From: Amblyornis subalaris
Taxonomy: Eukaryota; Chordata; Aves; Passeriformes; Ptilonorhynchidae
Direction: 5' to 3'
NCBI GenBank assembly: GCA_018881555.1
Contig: JACAXG010000013.1
Coordinates: 8,470,191 to 8,534,190 of the forward strand
DNA length: 64,000 nt
Every line of letters starts with the position of its first letter. Within the stretch, counting starts at the first letter, position 1. Below the pieces are notes generated by a model, which did no database searches, had not been told where the DNA came from, and worked only from the letters and a program-made list of their open reading frames with translations. This document shows positions 21,331-34,890 of this stretch, piece after piece. Position numbers and translations under genes: made by a program.

Positions 21331-24300
21331 GGATATCTCAGTGGCACATTTGCTACTCNCCGTGCTGCCCAGGGGCTGCTGAGCACAGGCGTCCAGCCAG
21401 CTGAACCACACCAACCCATGCTCTGGGGGGCTGGGGATGTCGAACTTGCAAGCTGCAGTCAAAAATACAGCACCCTCCCTTCCTTCTCCAGTGTGTGTTA
21501 ATGATCTTTTCCTTTTATATTGGGGTGCTTCTTCTGTAAGGTGGGAATAACCTTGGGGTGGCAAGGGAGAGGGTATGAAACCTGCAGTGTCCCTGTTCCC
21601 AGTCGAAGGGAAGTTTGTGGGGTGGTCACCCCAAGATTCCTCTGGGTTAGGAGGAGCCTCCCAGGCTCTCTGGTCTATTCCTATGACTTTCCTGGTCCTT
21701 CTGCCTCACCTCAAGCTGAGTATGTGCTGAAGCTGTCCTGAGTGGTGTGTGCTGCAGGCTCACTGTCGTTCGGAGCTGATTTTTCCCAATTGCATCNCTG
21801 GACTAGGAAAAATCACGTGGCTCTTTAATAGCCAAACCCTCAAAAGCGGTGGAGGGAATAAAGCAGGTCTCTTGACAAAGTGCTTGTAAGTACAGGCAAC
21901 CTGCAGGGTAAAGTCAACGGGTCCCTCCAGTGCTGAAAGCACAAGAATTTCCTGCGGCGGGGTGAGAGNTCTGCTGCTCAAGTGTTGTGCTGGTTCAGTG
22001 CTTCCCCCCTCGTGCATCTCCAGCAGATGCATCTTTAACAGCTTCTGATCAGGCAGGAGGTTACAAACTCTCATTTGCTGCTTTCTTTGTCTTAATGCAT
22101 TAACCAGTTCACTGACACAAGATTATCCCCGAAACATGGACAATTTAGCTCTCCTCTGTGACAACAGAACTGCCAGATTAATACAAATCCTGCTTCTTCC
22201 TTATGTAAAATCTTGTAATAAGGAAAGCNGCTGTATTATCANAGTTTTTATGAGAGTAGCCCTCCANATCACNTGTAATGTGCGTGGGACTTGGGGTTNG
22301 TTAGGTTTTGCTCATGAAGCACTCAGGGGATCGCCTGGTGTATGGAAACACTTTTGAAGATGACTTTAGGTCCTTCAGGATGAAGCTACTAAAGAGCAGT
22401 CTGGTAAAGGGGTCAGCTTTGAAGAGCTGTGTTGCTGTAGGGTGGGGGGCTGTGTGAAATATTCCCAAGGGGCGGATGTAGGGAGAAAACTGGGCATGAT
22501 GCACTGTGTCTCAGCACACACCTCCAGCATGTTCCGTCAGCTCAGTGCAGAAGTGGAAGAGTGACCTGTNTCATCCTCTAAAAAGGGAGGCTGAAGGTCT
22601 GTGCTGAAGAGTTTAGTTTTCTGTAAGATACATTAGTGGCTAATTCCATGTCAAGGTTCCTTCTAGACACGGACCTTGAGCAAATATCTGAGGAGAACTG
22701 CCCATGTCATTCTGTTCTGTCACAAGTCAATGCAGAGGTGACAGTGGGCACTCAGTGCTCCTGGGTGTCCAGGTCCTCATGCAGTGGAGTCACTGGAAAC
22801 AGCAGAAATTTCCACGGTCACCATGGGCTGCTCGTGTTAGCTGTGCTAGCAGGTATTCCAGAAGGTGCTACTTGGCTTTATCTCATTTGAGGTCTGCAAG
22901 TGGCCTGTGCAATTAAAAGACAGAAGATGGAACAGCTGTCAGCAGTGCAGNGCACCAGCCTTCTGTAAGGCACTTGGAGTTAAGAAANTAAAGAAACACC
23001 AGTCCAGGGTTTAACTTCCAAAATGAGATGAGCATTGGGAAGGTTGTGCAAGAGGAAGCAGATACCTACCTGAGTGTGCCAGGATTGNAAAAAAGAAAAA
23101 GAATAAGACTATTGCATCTATCACTTTGAGGATTTCAGACAGTCCTAGCAAAATAATGGACACTATCAAGGAATGGGTTACATTTAAAAGGAGAACATTT
23201 GATTTTCTACCATGTAGAATGCTTTTTAGATCCAAAAGATTTCTTATGGTAGAAATGTAGCCTTGCCCTGATTAAGTTCTTATTTCTCAAGTTCTTGTAA
23301 AATGCCGTGACGTTAAAAATTCAATGTTTTTAGAGATTATAATAATGAGGTTTAGATCCTTTTCCAGCTTATAGATAAAATGCCATGTGAAATGTAAGCA
23401 GTATTATGTTAGGTTATGCAATTCTGGATAGCTCTCGCTCAAAGATAAATCAAAGTAGACTAAAGAGGAGTATTTTTGTAATGTAGATTTATGGCAGTGT
23501 GGAATAAAGTGCTGCTTTTCAGTTGCAGGTATTTTTGGCATTCTAGTTAAAAGTGTCAAAATAAATGATTAAATTTAAATTACCCAGTAGCAGCTCTGCT
23601 ACCTCCATCCCAATATAATAAAGCAAATACTAAAACTGTAAGAGACAAATCCAACAGCATCCTCCTGCTGTGTCATTAACTTTCTCCCAATTGCTGAGAT
23701 ATTTGCAAGTGACGCTCCATGTCTACAATACAGAGGAGGAAAAACAGGAATGCTTTCAGGCTGAGAGGAGCAGCAGGAAAGTCCGTGGGTTGTCCTGCCG
23801 TGGGAGAAGCAGGGAAGTCAGCAGGTAAGGATTTCATTCCATTGTCCCCAAACCAGCCCCCTGCAGGGCCAAGGCAGAATCCCCCATCCTGCATGCAGCT
23901 TGCCGGCTCCTTAACACAGTCCTCAGTGATTCCAAAAGAAGGGGGACCTGGAATGACTCTGGATTATGCCTGTATTGAATCAGGATCTTCGTTTTGAATT
24001 ATACACTCGATTTCTATTCCTGTATATGAGTGGGAGCTCTGGGCAGTGGGATGGGGTGTGGGGTGGCAGTGCCCATCTCAGGGGGCAGCGAGCAGGGAGC
24101 GCATCAGAGGGGAATGCTCAAAGTGAACATTGTGCTCAAAGTGCTCCCCTGTGGGCTGAGCCTGCCCAGCTGGAAACAGGGCTTTGGTTGGATGTGTAGA
24201 GCCCAGGTTTGAGGAGACCAGTCTGTGCTTCTTAGACTTTTGAGGAGAGCAGAAAGAGCACCAGGTAAACTGCAGAGCAAGCAAAAGAAAAATAGTTTGA

Positions 24301-27300
24301 ATTTTGAGCCAGTAACATCACTTTAAGATCACAACTTCTAAACTTTTTTCTTTAATTTTGACTTCTCCTCTTCCACATTAATCCAAAAACATTGGCAATA
24401 TTGGCTACTTAAACCAACACTGGGCAAAAAAGAAACTAATTCCCTGGTGAAAGATTGTGATACACTTAAGTCTGCCATGAGAATTGCCAGGTCTTTGGGC
24501 TGGCAAATAAGCAGGGAGAGCAGAGGTGAGGTTCCCCTGTCTGACATTCTGCTGGGGACTCCCATGGCTGGGGACATCCCAGGCCTCCCCTGTGCTCCAG
24601 GTGTGACAGGGGTGATCACCTCTGCATCAGGAACTTGACACTGGGAAAAAAAGCACTGGTCTGGTGTTTCAATTACATGTGTGGAATGTAGAAGNGGATG
24701 ATATTCTATGAAAATTCAATAAACCTTGAGAACAGCAGCAGGGCTGATATCTGTAATTTAAAATAATGGATATCAAGAAATTGTTTCTCATTTATCTTTA
24801 CTGCTGAGTTTCAGAAGCACCAAAGAGACTTCATTAGGCTTTTTTTTTTTTAAATAGCTTCATTTATCTCAATCAATGATGGGTTCTAGAGGTGGCTGAC
24901 TATTATGTTTAATAATACACTGGATAAAAAAAAAAGTCCCTGTCCTTTCACATTTTTTGACATATGTGGAAAGAATGTATGAAATCTCNTCTCAGTGGGA
25001 GATAGAGTTAGTTTGGGTTTTTTTTTTAAAAAAACTTCATTATGCATGATAAATGTGTTTTTTGTTGCACAATGTGATCTGTAGGCAGAATATTTAAATC
25101 TTTGTTTTACACAGATTGAAGTTTCATTAAAAGAAATTTCTTAAACCCAAGCTTCCAAAGTAAATACCATTACTGAAACATGACTTGATTCAATCCTGTG
25201 AATGCCACTCCTGAAAAGCCTCTTCAGGAGGCGAAATGTAGCCTGGATTTTGGATAGAAATTTTAGAGAAATCTGAAAATTGGAACTAGCTGTTTTCAAT
25301 CCCTCCATGAGCACCCCATGTTTAAGGAATATGGGTTCAGTGTTATCCCTGGGCTGTGTAACTGGAGTTTGGGACCCGCTCAGCTCCCTGCAATGCCATT
25401 CCCANTCCCCTCTCCTGTGCTCTGCTCCAGAAAAAAAAGTATTTCTCTGACAAGCTCAAACTTGGGTTCTGCATTTGGGTGCCACAGAGTGGCCGAGTCT
25501 CTGTGGGTACAAACNTGCTGCTCTTGGCTTCTCCTGGGCTCTGTCAGCCTCCTGTGATGGCTGGACTTGNAGGAAGCAGAAATGGGTTTTGCAGCCTCTG
25601 TTTTCACTCCTCCCTCAGAGGTTCGGCACCACTTAGAAAGTGATCCTGAGATATTAAGCTTGCATTTGATCTTAAGTGTCCTTTAAAAATTTGAAAAACA
25701 GTTGAGGAGTGATTTTTCACAGGTTACCAAAGACAGGTTGTTTGGTAGCATCTGACCAAAAGAACATCNTATTGGGGAACAAAGTGAGGTACAAACGAAG
25801 AGTTCATCTAGTGCAAAGGAGTAAAGAAAAATTATGACCATGAAATGAAGAAACCCAATAAATATTACNGCTGTGGGCTCACAGCCAATGCTACCACCCA
25901 AAGTACTCTTCCCTGGACTCAGGAGAATTAAAGGGGATGAAGTTTAAATAATAAAAAAGTGGATTCTAAAGAAAAGTAATGAACCTGGTACCAAACACAA
26001 GTGTCAANATTGCGTGTCTGTACCTCTGTGTGGGAAATCAAAGTGAATAGGTATTCTGACTGAATCGAGTTTTCTTTCATGAAATAAAATGTTAGCCTGC
26101 TTATGCGTAGTCTGCTCCAAAGGCCAACATACAGGCAGGCTAAAACCNGAGAGTTTCTGTGAAAAGGCTTTCAAAAAGATATTGTCCTTCATAGCTGTTG
26201 AAAAGGAGACTTTACCTGTTGGATTTGAATACTGAAGTCTGCCAGACATTCCTCAGGTCATGAATATGAGGAATGTGGTAAGATCCATTTGTGCTTTCAA
26301 CTTATTTTGTCAGGGTTTGCCAGGGAAGAAAGGGTGNGTTTGGATATGCAGTGCCAACAGGGAATGGCTCAGTGTTGTAAGCTCTGTTTTGAAATAACTC
26401 AGATGACGTGATAGTGACAGGGAACTAGTTCTGTATATAGGCACCAGATGNAAAATACGTCTTTATTTAACTTTGATAAATTGTAGGTGAAATGTAGAGG
26501 AGCTGTGTAATTAAAAAGAGGGGGAAAAAATGAATTTCTTAAGAGANCTTTTGGAATAACTTCCTGTGAAGGGCTGGGCTGGCAATTTCCATGCTCCAGA
26601 AGAAGGTTTTTTTCCTCTTGCTGCAATATCTGACATTGTGACCCCATGTTTGAACCCCATGAACATCAGTTTGCTAATTCAAACCTTGTGGATAATTTCT
26701 ATGCAATTTTCTGGTTGAATGGCCGTGTTTCCAAAGGATAAAGGACGGGGGAAAAGAATAATTAAAAAGCATAAATAGAAAGAAGACCTTTGACTTTCAT
26801 TGGCATACAGGGAAATTGGGAATTTTTGNTCTGTTCCTCTATGGATGCAGTTGTCCCAGCTTTGTAGCATCAGTGGAGGATGTGGTTGGAAGATGTTAAC
26901 TCATATCCATAGTTCAGGGTGATCTGGGTATGCTAAGGAGGTTGCAGAACTAGGTAAGCAGGTGGAGTAGGTGAGCAACAGTGAGTTTGTGGCAGGTAAT
27001 GCTGCTGATTCTGGTTAGAATAAATCCAAGTGTGATGATGATTAAACATTCCAGATCAAAAATAGGTTTTAAAGGCTTGGCCATGTGCCTTGAGGCTTCA
27101 TGCATCACATGCTTGAATATCAGCAAACCCAATTTGATGAGGACAGAGAGGTTTAAGCTAGCACATAAATAAGATTAAATCAGAGAGGAAATGTGTAAAA
27201 ATGGGAATCCTTAGAGGTTTTGCTGTATCATCTGGTGCAAATATTAGGACTGGCAGTTTATCTTTGCATTAAGAGGCCACTGACTAATTTAGGTGTTCTG

Positions 27301-28669
27301 GCAAGCATTGTTCTGCAGTGCCAGAAGCAGGGAGAGAGCAGTTGATGGGATGGCAGTTAATGAGTTAACTGGAGCGCAGAATCGAGGCAGATGTGCTGCT
27401 TTGAGAGGTCACATCAAACAACAGTTAACATGCAACGATTAAGTTCTCCAGATAAGTGCAATAGATTAGACCCCTCTCATAATTCCCACCAGCAGTTTAC
27501 CTGAAATGGGATAATCAGACATGATCTTGGTTTGCAAGTTACAGATTATTGATTCAAACATGGTATTTCTTCTGAGTTGTTCTAATCTTAACACAAATAA
27601 ATAATAAGTCCCTAGGAATCTGTTTTAAAGGGATCTAANCCGCAGTGTTTTCTACCAGGGTTTATTTTCTATCAACTCACTCCTAAGAAAAATCGCATTG
27701 CTTTTGGTTACATGGTTTTATTTCATGTTCTTATCGCAGCTTGAATATGGATCTGCACTGACAGTGTTTTTAGCAGGCTCTGTGGAGTGTCATGAACAAC
27801 TAGAGGTTTTCTCAGGATATATTGTGGAATTGTCTAATTTAACTTCCTGGGTTTAAAATACNTCTACTATTCTTATGGTTTGTCAAAAATGAACAATTGA
27901 TCTTCAAGTAGGTGGTTCAAGTGACTGTTGAAACACCTGAAGTCAGGGCCAAGTGCTGCTTCCAGAGACAAAGTTCCATCGATTCATTGAGAAGGCCAGG
28001 AAAAGATGATGTAATTAGTTTTAAAGGTAATGCATTTTTATATACACTTGAAAATAGACTCTACGTTCATGCNGGATTTCTCAGGCTTCTGGTCCTTTGA
28101 GATCCCATTCACTCTCTTTGCTGAGTGCTATTGAGAAATATAGTTTCCAAAGGTTACAGCTACTCCTGGGATCGATAACTCTGGCACAAGGAATAAGTAA
28201 ATCTCAACTTTCCGACACACTAGAGTGTAGGTTTCAGTGCATGAGCAGGATGTGACTGATCTGTGGCTTTGCTNAAGGTTGTGTGCTCCTACAAGGTTAC
28301 TCTGGAGCTGGTGACATGGGAGTTTGCTTCATCATGAGCCCCAAGAAACAAGGTGGGAGGTTCGTTGTGTTGCTTGTGGGAAGGAAGGGTTCTCNGCTGT
28401 GGGTAGTGTGCACCTGAGCCTGTACAGGCTGTTTGTCGGAAAGGCTGCCCTTGGGCTGTGGGTGGGCAATTCTGTAGGAAAAGTGATGGAAGCAGCCTGG
28501 TAGATCAAATATTTCCCGTGGGCCGTTGGTCCCTGGTGGGCCCTGTAAAGCTGGAGAGATGCCCTGAGAGTGGAGTGCTCTCAAGGGCAAAGCCATGAAA
28601 CCGGGCGATGTGCAGTTATTTTTCCTCATGTTTACGGCGGAATTGCGTTGTGAGCAGTGCGTGAGCAAG
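21331..28669. other. Long non-coding stretch without CR1
   Basis: I see no gene. A MIR-like 'cttcttctgtaaggtgggaa' motif sits at 21521-21556 (weak). Five N fall within 22229-22299. A GC-richer patch near 23750-24200 gives a few chance open frames. A perfect 8-bp foldback is at 25482-25506. A segment at 27340-27520 has conserved-looking texture. Poly-T runs occur near 24840 and 25020. There are no recognisable exons. Confidence 0.5.
27340..27520. promoter_or_regulatory. Candidate conserved non-coding element
   Basis: This is mixed-composition, non-repetitive, moderately AT-rich sequence with several homeodomain-like and GATA-like words ('gttaatgagttaac', 'cagataag', 'gggataatcagac'). 'GTTAATGAGTTAAC' is a near palindrome with arms GTTAA/TTAAC. 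No N falls between 26829 and 27638. There is no direct evidence of function and the call rests on texture only. Confidence 0.25.
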
Positions 28670-28880
28670 AGACACTACATTAGCTACTGTCACCTCTAAT
28701 AAACTGATCATTAATCATCAATCATTGTCCATTTTCAGAACATGTTCACTGTGTATTTGTACATATTTCTAGCTAATGGTTCTTGATACAGTTGTATTGG
28801 AGATCTAAGCTTGTCACTTGAACTTGTAAAGTGCTTTTATTAAATTCATCTTTTCATGTTAGTGTTTTCAAGGACTGGTC
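28670..28880. promoter_or_regulatory. Candidate conserved non-coding element
   Basis: A cluster of overlapping homeodomain/PBX-like words begins near 28700 ('gatcattaatcatcaatcat'). It is followed by non-repetitive AT-rich sequence lying in an N-free interval (28395-29582). No open frame of note is present. Enhancer function is inferred from motif clustering alone, and such words are common in AT-rich DNA. Confidence 0.28.
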
Positions 28881-31800
28881 TGGAATTTTCCATGAAAATA
28901 TCAAGAAAAACACTTTTTTTTTTTTTTAAACTAAACCCACCGAGCTGAATCAACCATCTGTCAACATACCAGGTCATCTCTCCTGGTTCCTGTACGGATG
29001 TTGTGTTTCAAATGCTCTTCTCTCCTTCTTGGTGAGGAAACCCATCCCACAGTGCCATGTAGCCCTACCGAAACTGCTACAATCACATAATACCAACATT
29101 GGCTCATTCTGGACCACTATCCTCAGAAAATTTTTTAATTCTTTATTTTATACTATTAGTGTCTATGCATACATTCTGAAGGCATAATCCAGGCAGTTTA
29201 CTAGACATTTTTGAGATTAGTTTATCTTTTTTTTTTCTAAATACCATAAAAAAAATTGGAAAGGTCCAAAATTCAGCATTTCTTTTATTTGAAATAGATG
29301 GCCCATTCCTCCCTGTTACAGATTACCTTTTCTCTCTCAAGGACACTCAGGCCCTAGACTTCCTTCTACACTACGCTGTGTGGTTTTTGAGCAAGATGTT
29401 ACACTGCATTCCCTCTGTGCTTGAACTTGCCTAAGTCTTCTGATGAACTTCTATTTTTATGGCTCATTCTCCCTAATTTATATAAAAAATATTATTCCTT
29501 TTGAGTAATATTTATGATTTTGAAAATGGAATTCAGAGGAGAGCAGTCATGACTCTCCAGCTCCCCACCCCAATGCTAGGTNTCAGAGAGAGGTGCAGGA
29601 ACATAGAGTTTATTCCAAGGAAACAGGGCATATTTTAAGACCTGTTGTAACTCATCTGTGGCTCTGGCAGAACATTCATCTCTGCTGAGCTTTTTTTCTC
29701 TATCTGCATTAGCAATGGGAGTTAAGCTAAAATAATAGGCTTAAAAGCTCTCTGAGTCCTGCTGGTATAAAATTTCTCTTCTTTCCCCTTAGGATTTTTG
29801 CTTGTTGGTTTTCTTTGAGATTTTTCTAATATATTTGAATTACTTTCTCCTCCTAATATTATAAGATTCCCCCTATGTGAATAAATTTTAATGCTAAGGC
29901 TGCAGCCGTTCATACCAACTGTAAATCCTGAGGAAGCTCCAGAGAAAAGAGGAGCTGTTCTCCGAAGAAAGGCTCCACTTCACTTAATATTCTCCTTCTT
30001 ATGTTTGTGTCATGTCCAGTGGGGCTGATTTCAGCTGTCTATGCATCATCATGTAGTTAGAACAGAAGGGATTTTTAATACTTCTGTTTCAAGAGATTTT
30101 TGTGGCACTCACTCGTACACAAGTTAATCTGGAGCACAGCTACGGGAGTCTGGACCTTCTTTCCACTCATGTTGATGTGAAATCTGTCTTGGCTTCAGTA
30201 GGCTTTTGAGGCAAAATTTAAACTGATCTTCTTGCTGCAGAGGATTTTCTTTTGGGGATTTACTCTTGAGCAGTTCTCAGGTCTGCGGGTCTAGAGGGCT
30301 GGTGGTGCATGTCCCTATTCTGCTAATTAAACAAGAACCAAAGCATGGGTTTATGGCACTGTTAAAATAACACCTGCAGGATGCTGGAAGGAAGGGTTGA
30401 TCTTGCTCGTGGCAAGAAGGTCTCTACTTAAAGCAGTGTGGACTTATTTCTGCAGCCAGCAGCCTGGCAATTCAGGGCAGAAAGTTCCAATAATTTCAGT
30501 TGCTGATCTTTCTGTGGCTTTCCTGCTTTAGGAAACTTTCCAGTTGTTCTATACAGACAATAAAACCTATTGATAGTGCAAAATTGGCTTAAGCAGGTAA
30601 GGCATCTCAGAGATGGTTAAAAATGCCCTATCAATTAAAGTGACATTTTTGTTCTCCACAATTTTGAGAATGCTGCAACTTTCATGATCTGTTTATCAAA
30701 TATTCCTCTTTCCTGGCACTAAGCTACCTACTTTTCANTGGATTTAAGATATGACCTCCTAAACCTACTTTATAGGTTGTTTAGTTTTNTATCTACCAAT
30801 AAAGATAACTGCAATTCACCAGAAGGCTTTATAATTGTTCCTAAATGTTTTGTGGTGTTTGAAAGGAGGCATTTACCTCTTTCAGTTATTTAGACACTTC
30901 TGAAAATTTTCTGTCATCCAGTAGTTAAGTAACTTTGATTTGATAATCCGCGATGTTTGTTCCAAGAAATATCTGGGTGATCCTGGTTCCCAAGGATCGT
31001 GGTCTGCATTGGGAGGGAGCCGCATTCAGTGAGGTTCATTGAACTCTTCTAAAACTGAAAGGAAAAAAAAAGAAAAGCAACAGAAAGAGCATTAAAACCT
31101 AATACTGTTAACTTTCTCAGTACAGAAGTTCTTAAAACTACTGCTTCAATATGGGGTGGGACAAAGAGAAAATATAAAACCAGCAGAGATTGCAGGCTTG
31201 TTGCCACTTTTTGGAATCTGGTGGGATTTGTCACTGTCCTCCATGTGTTCTCCTCCAGATGTTTGCTTAAGTTTTACTGGGCCATCAAATAATTATATTT
31301 TCATATTTCACCTCAAGCTTCCTGAGAATCCTCGTTTCTCTATCCCCTAAAGGTCACAAACTTCACAGCTCAGTAGGGCTGATTTTGTTACACAGATTCC
31401 TGCTCCATTAGCACAGTCCATAGGTTATTTCTAATCCACAGAATTGATTTATTTAATCCTTGTAGATGCCATTTGTTANACATTATTCTCAGCATTTATT
31501 CACAGCACAAACAGATGGTCAACGAAACCAATTAACCTTTCCCAAGCTCCCTTTCAGGCTTTCCACATTTTTTTTGAGTCTATGGACAAATGAACAAAAA
31601 ACTACCAGGAGACTTCATGCCAGAGTGTGATGAATAGGAAGGCAGACTGGCACATGTGCTGTGCTTAAATAAACCTCGTCCTCCCCTAGGCTTGAATGCT
31701 GGAGGGAGGACTGTTGCTGACAGAATAGGTAGAAGAAATGAGCTGCCAAAAGGTGAAGTGATCTAAGTCTGTCTGTCTTCTTGTTTAATGGTGTGGAGGA

Positions 31801-32492
31801 TAGGGAGAGTCGACAGCTTGACCTCATTGCTCTTTCCTCTGTTTGTTTTTGGTTTTTTTTAATAAGATTTTTAAGATATGAGGAACGGGTATTTTGAAGG
31901 TAAAGGACAAGTTTTGTTAAAAAGTGTTCTCTCAATCATCAAAACCTTCACTAAGTGCCTTGAGAAAATAAAAGAAAATAAATCTATTTTATTAGCAATA
32001 AATGTAATATATGAGTAATTAGAAATTGCATCCCTGCCCTTCACTGATAAACTGGAAGATAGACCACGTAAATTTAGAACAGTATTAATTGCTAACTTTT
32101 ATGACAAAACTATAAATAAGTATTGAGGTGGATCCTATCTCAATCTGTTTACATCTGTAATAAAACCACAACCTCATTTGTGTTGTACAAAACATCCCTT
32201 GATTGTTTCATTGCTGATTAGTTTATTACCAGAGCACGTGGCCTGTTGGATGGACACATCTATGTTGTCCTTTTGCCAAATCCTGAAGAGAACAGACTGA
32301 AAGGCCTTGGCAGGGTATGATAGGCCTGTGTCAGGGCTCAGAGCAGGGGTTTGGGTAGTTTATCTTATCTCTGCAGGTTTTTTCTAATTCACCCTAGCAG
32401 ACATTATATTGTGTGGAGAGGGACAATTTTTTTTGTCCCTAAAAGCTGTGTCCGTCTGAGTAATGACCACAGTGTTGTTTCTCATGTGCCTG
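28881..32492. other. AT-rich non-coding stretch, few ambiguous bases
   Basis: I see no gene. It contains a poly-T run near 28914-28927 and unusually few open frames. N characters are sparse (29582, 30738, 30789, 31479). Poly-A-rich text near 31058-31080 could be simple sequence. No repeat family is recognised and no splice-flanked exon stands out. Confidence 0.5.
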
Positions 32493-32820
32493 ATCATAGA
32501 ACCATAGAATGGTTTGGGTTGGAAGGGACCTTAAAGGTCACCTCATTCAAACCTCCCTGCCATGGGTCCACTAGACCAGATTGCTCCAAGCCCCATCCAA
32601 CCTGGCCTTGAACACTTCNGGGATGGAGCAGCCCCAGCTTCTCTGGGCAACCTGTGCCAGGGTCTCACCACCCTCACAGGGAAGAATTTCTTCCTACTAT
32701 CTAATATAACCCTCCCTTCTGTCAGTTTGAAACCATTTCCTTTTGTCCTGTCACTCCAGGCCCTTGTCCAAAGACCTCAAGGTCTCTCGGACTCCCTTTA
32801 GGTACTGGAAAGCTGTATCC
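32493..32820 (-). mobile_element. CR1 LINE 3' end, best-preserved copy
   Basis: The plus strand begins 'tcatagaaccatagaatggt', the terminal repeat of a minus-strand CR1. It runs through 'ttgggttggaagggacctta', 'tccactagaccagattgctc', 'aacctggccttgaacacttc', 'aagaatttcttcctactatc' and 'ttttgtcctgtcactccagg' to 'ggtactggaaagctg'. It is 5'-truncated to about 328 bp and non-coding. The open frames at 32351-32611 and 32562-32801 come from the repeat. It seems younger than the copy at 5143, judging by the intact terminal repeat. Confidence 0.95.
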
Positions 32821-34840
32821 NACACAGATTCTGTGTGTAGGAAGCAGGGCTAAGACTTGACAAGCCTACCAATAAAACTCACTGAGACTATAACTCTCCT
32901 GGTTGTAGTGAAGACAACATAGTCTGTCTCAGCTGGAATAACATCCCACACCAGATCCTCATCACTGAATAGCTGGAACCTCTTGGAAAAGTTTACTCAA
33001 GGTCTGAGGTGATGACTGCCAGCAATAGCCATATGCTTGTCTATATAGACACACTTGGTGTTTATTTGTCATTTCTTTAGGCTGACAGGGCTATTTTAGC
33101 TCAGAAGTGGAAATCNAAAGGTGTTTCTCTTCATTTATACTGAGTGTGCCAAAACAAGTGACTTACACGTGACTCTGGGTATCTTCTCAAAAGAGTGCAG
33201 ACTTTGTTATTGATCCAGTGCCCTGGTCNCTCAGATTGTGCCCCAGTAGCAGTAGAGGGACTGTGAACTCTGATTACTCCTTTGGATTAATCCTCGTCTC
33301 AGATTAGTCCTGAGCTGAGTGCATGGGCCTGGGACTGTCCTGCTCTGCATCACAGCAGGCACTGAAATTCAGCCTTCTGTGGGAGGTGGGAAGTTGCATT
33401 TAATAATCCTAACGATTCTTTTCCCTTTGTTTCTCCCCTGTGCTAAAAATGCTGGATCTGCACAGGGACATCTGATAGTTACTCCCTTTTCCTTCCAGCT
33501 CCCTGCTTTGATGCCTGTGTGTGTGGTGATGTTCCATGGCTCGGGTTCTACCCTGTAGCAGGCTGATGCCAGGAGGCTGAATCCCCCTCCGCTGAAATGC
33601 AAGGAATAATAATTCAAATGAAAGCTCTGCATCTTGGGTCCCTCTCTAGTTATGGCAGGAAAGAAGTAAAGATTAAAGCAGAAATGACTGTATTCTGCAA
33701 ATCTGAGCCTGATCTCTTCTNTTTTACAGATTCCACTCTTAAGAACAAAGAAAAAACAACCAAAAAAAAGAGATAAAGAAAAAATCCTAGATTTTCAAGT
33801 GGAATGAGGGCTGTCATGTCATGTTGGATCTTAGCATCACTGCATGGAAAGAATGTCTNTAACAGAAGCAAATGTTTGAGGACTTTGTGTCCTNCACCTT
33901 TGAATCCTGTAATGCTGAGCACATCTCATGGGTGGGCAGCTTCTCCCAGCAGAGCTGAATCCACCCAGAGAAGCTTTACTGCAGACACCCATGCCCCGAG
34001 AAGGCATTTTCCTTTCCTAGGTGTTTCAAAAATTGGCACTTGCTGAAGTGAGGGTTATTACAATTTTAATATCNTGCTCTGCTTATATGTTCAGACAGTC
34101 CTATAGTTTTTCACAAATATGAAAATTATTGTCTGAGAATGAATTCTTAAAATCCCATTATCATACATAGTAAAAAGGGATGAAGAAATCCTACCTAGGG
34201 CAGCAGTGGCTGATGATACCTATAAAATTAGCTATAAACTCCTGGAGCCCTTGTGACCAGAGGAGCACAGCAGGTCTGAAATCTCCATCCTCATCTTCCC
34301 AAAGTGTGGGAATGCTGTGTGAGTACATCAGGAGAGGTGTTGGTCTCACTTCCATCTGCTCATCACTCTCACTGCAGCCCCCCGGTTGCTGCACCCCCGG
34401 GACACACTGGGTTGAGCTCAGGATCTGCCCCATTCCCTTANCCCAGCAGCGGCTGTAGTTATGTCACAGTAACTGGAGGGTAATTGGCACATGAGAACGG
34501 GAGAGATGGTGGTGGACTAATGGGGTGGGGGTCTGAATAGGGTGTTCCTCTGGTCTTATAATGATATTATACAAGACATTATTATATGAGCTATTATCAT
34601 ATTATTATTTGAGAGCTTGTGAGCACTTACAGGANAGACTTGTGAACAGCAGAAATGCTGGTTTGAGTTACACTTGACGTTGTTAAGGTTTTGCATATAA
34701 AAGCCTTAGGTATGGTGGCTTTTTAAAATTTTTTTTNATTTCATTTTTGACAATCATTGAGTTGGTCTGGCAGTGTGATACCCTACTNTGAGTATTTCAC
34801 ATGAAATTCCTGTGTTTTATGAGGGATAGAGGGAAAAGAC

Positions 34841-34890
34841 TTGCCTATGTGCCTGCTTTGTAAAACAGGAACGATGCTCCCTCTCCTTCA
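34841..34890 (+). repeat. Possible MIR-type SINE relic
   Basis: The text 'ttgcctatgtgcctgctttg' followed by 'taaaacaggaacgatgctcc' resembles the MIR segment '...cctcatctgtaaaatggggataat'. The match is short and diverged, so confidence is low. Confidence 0.25.

Noticed and set aside
21521..21556. MIR-like 'cttcttctgtaaggtgggaa'
   Set aside because: Too short and diverged to list as a separate repeat feature. Mentioned in the interval description only.
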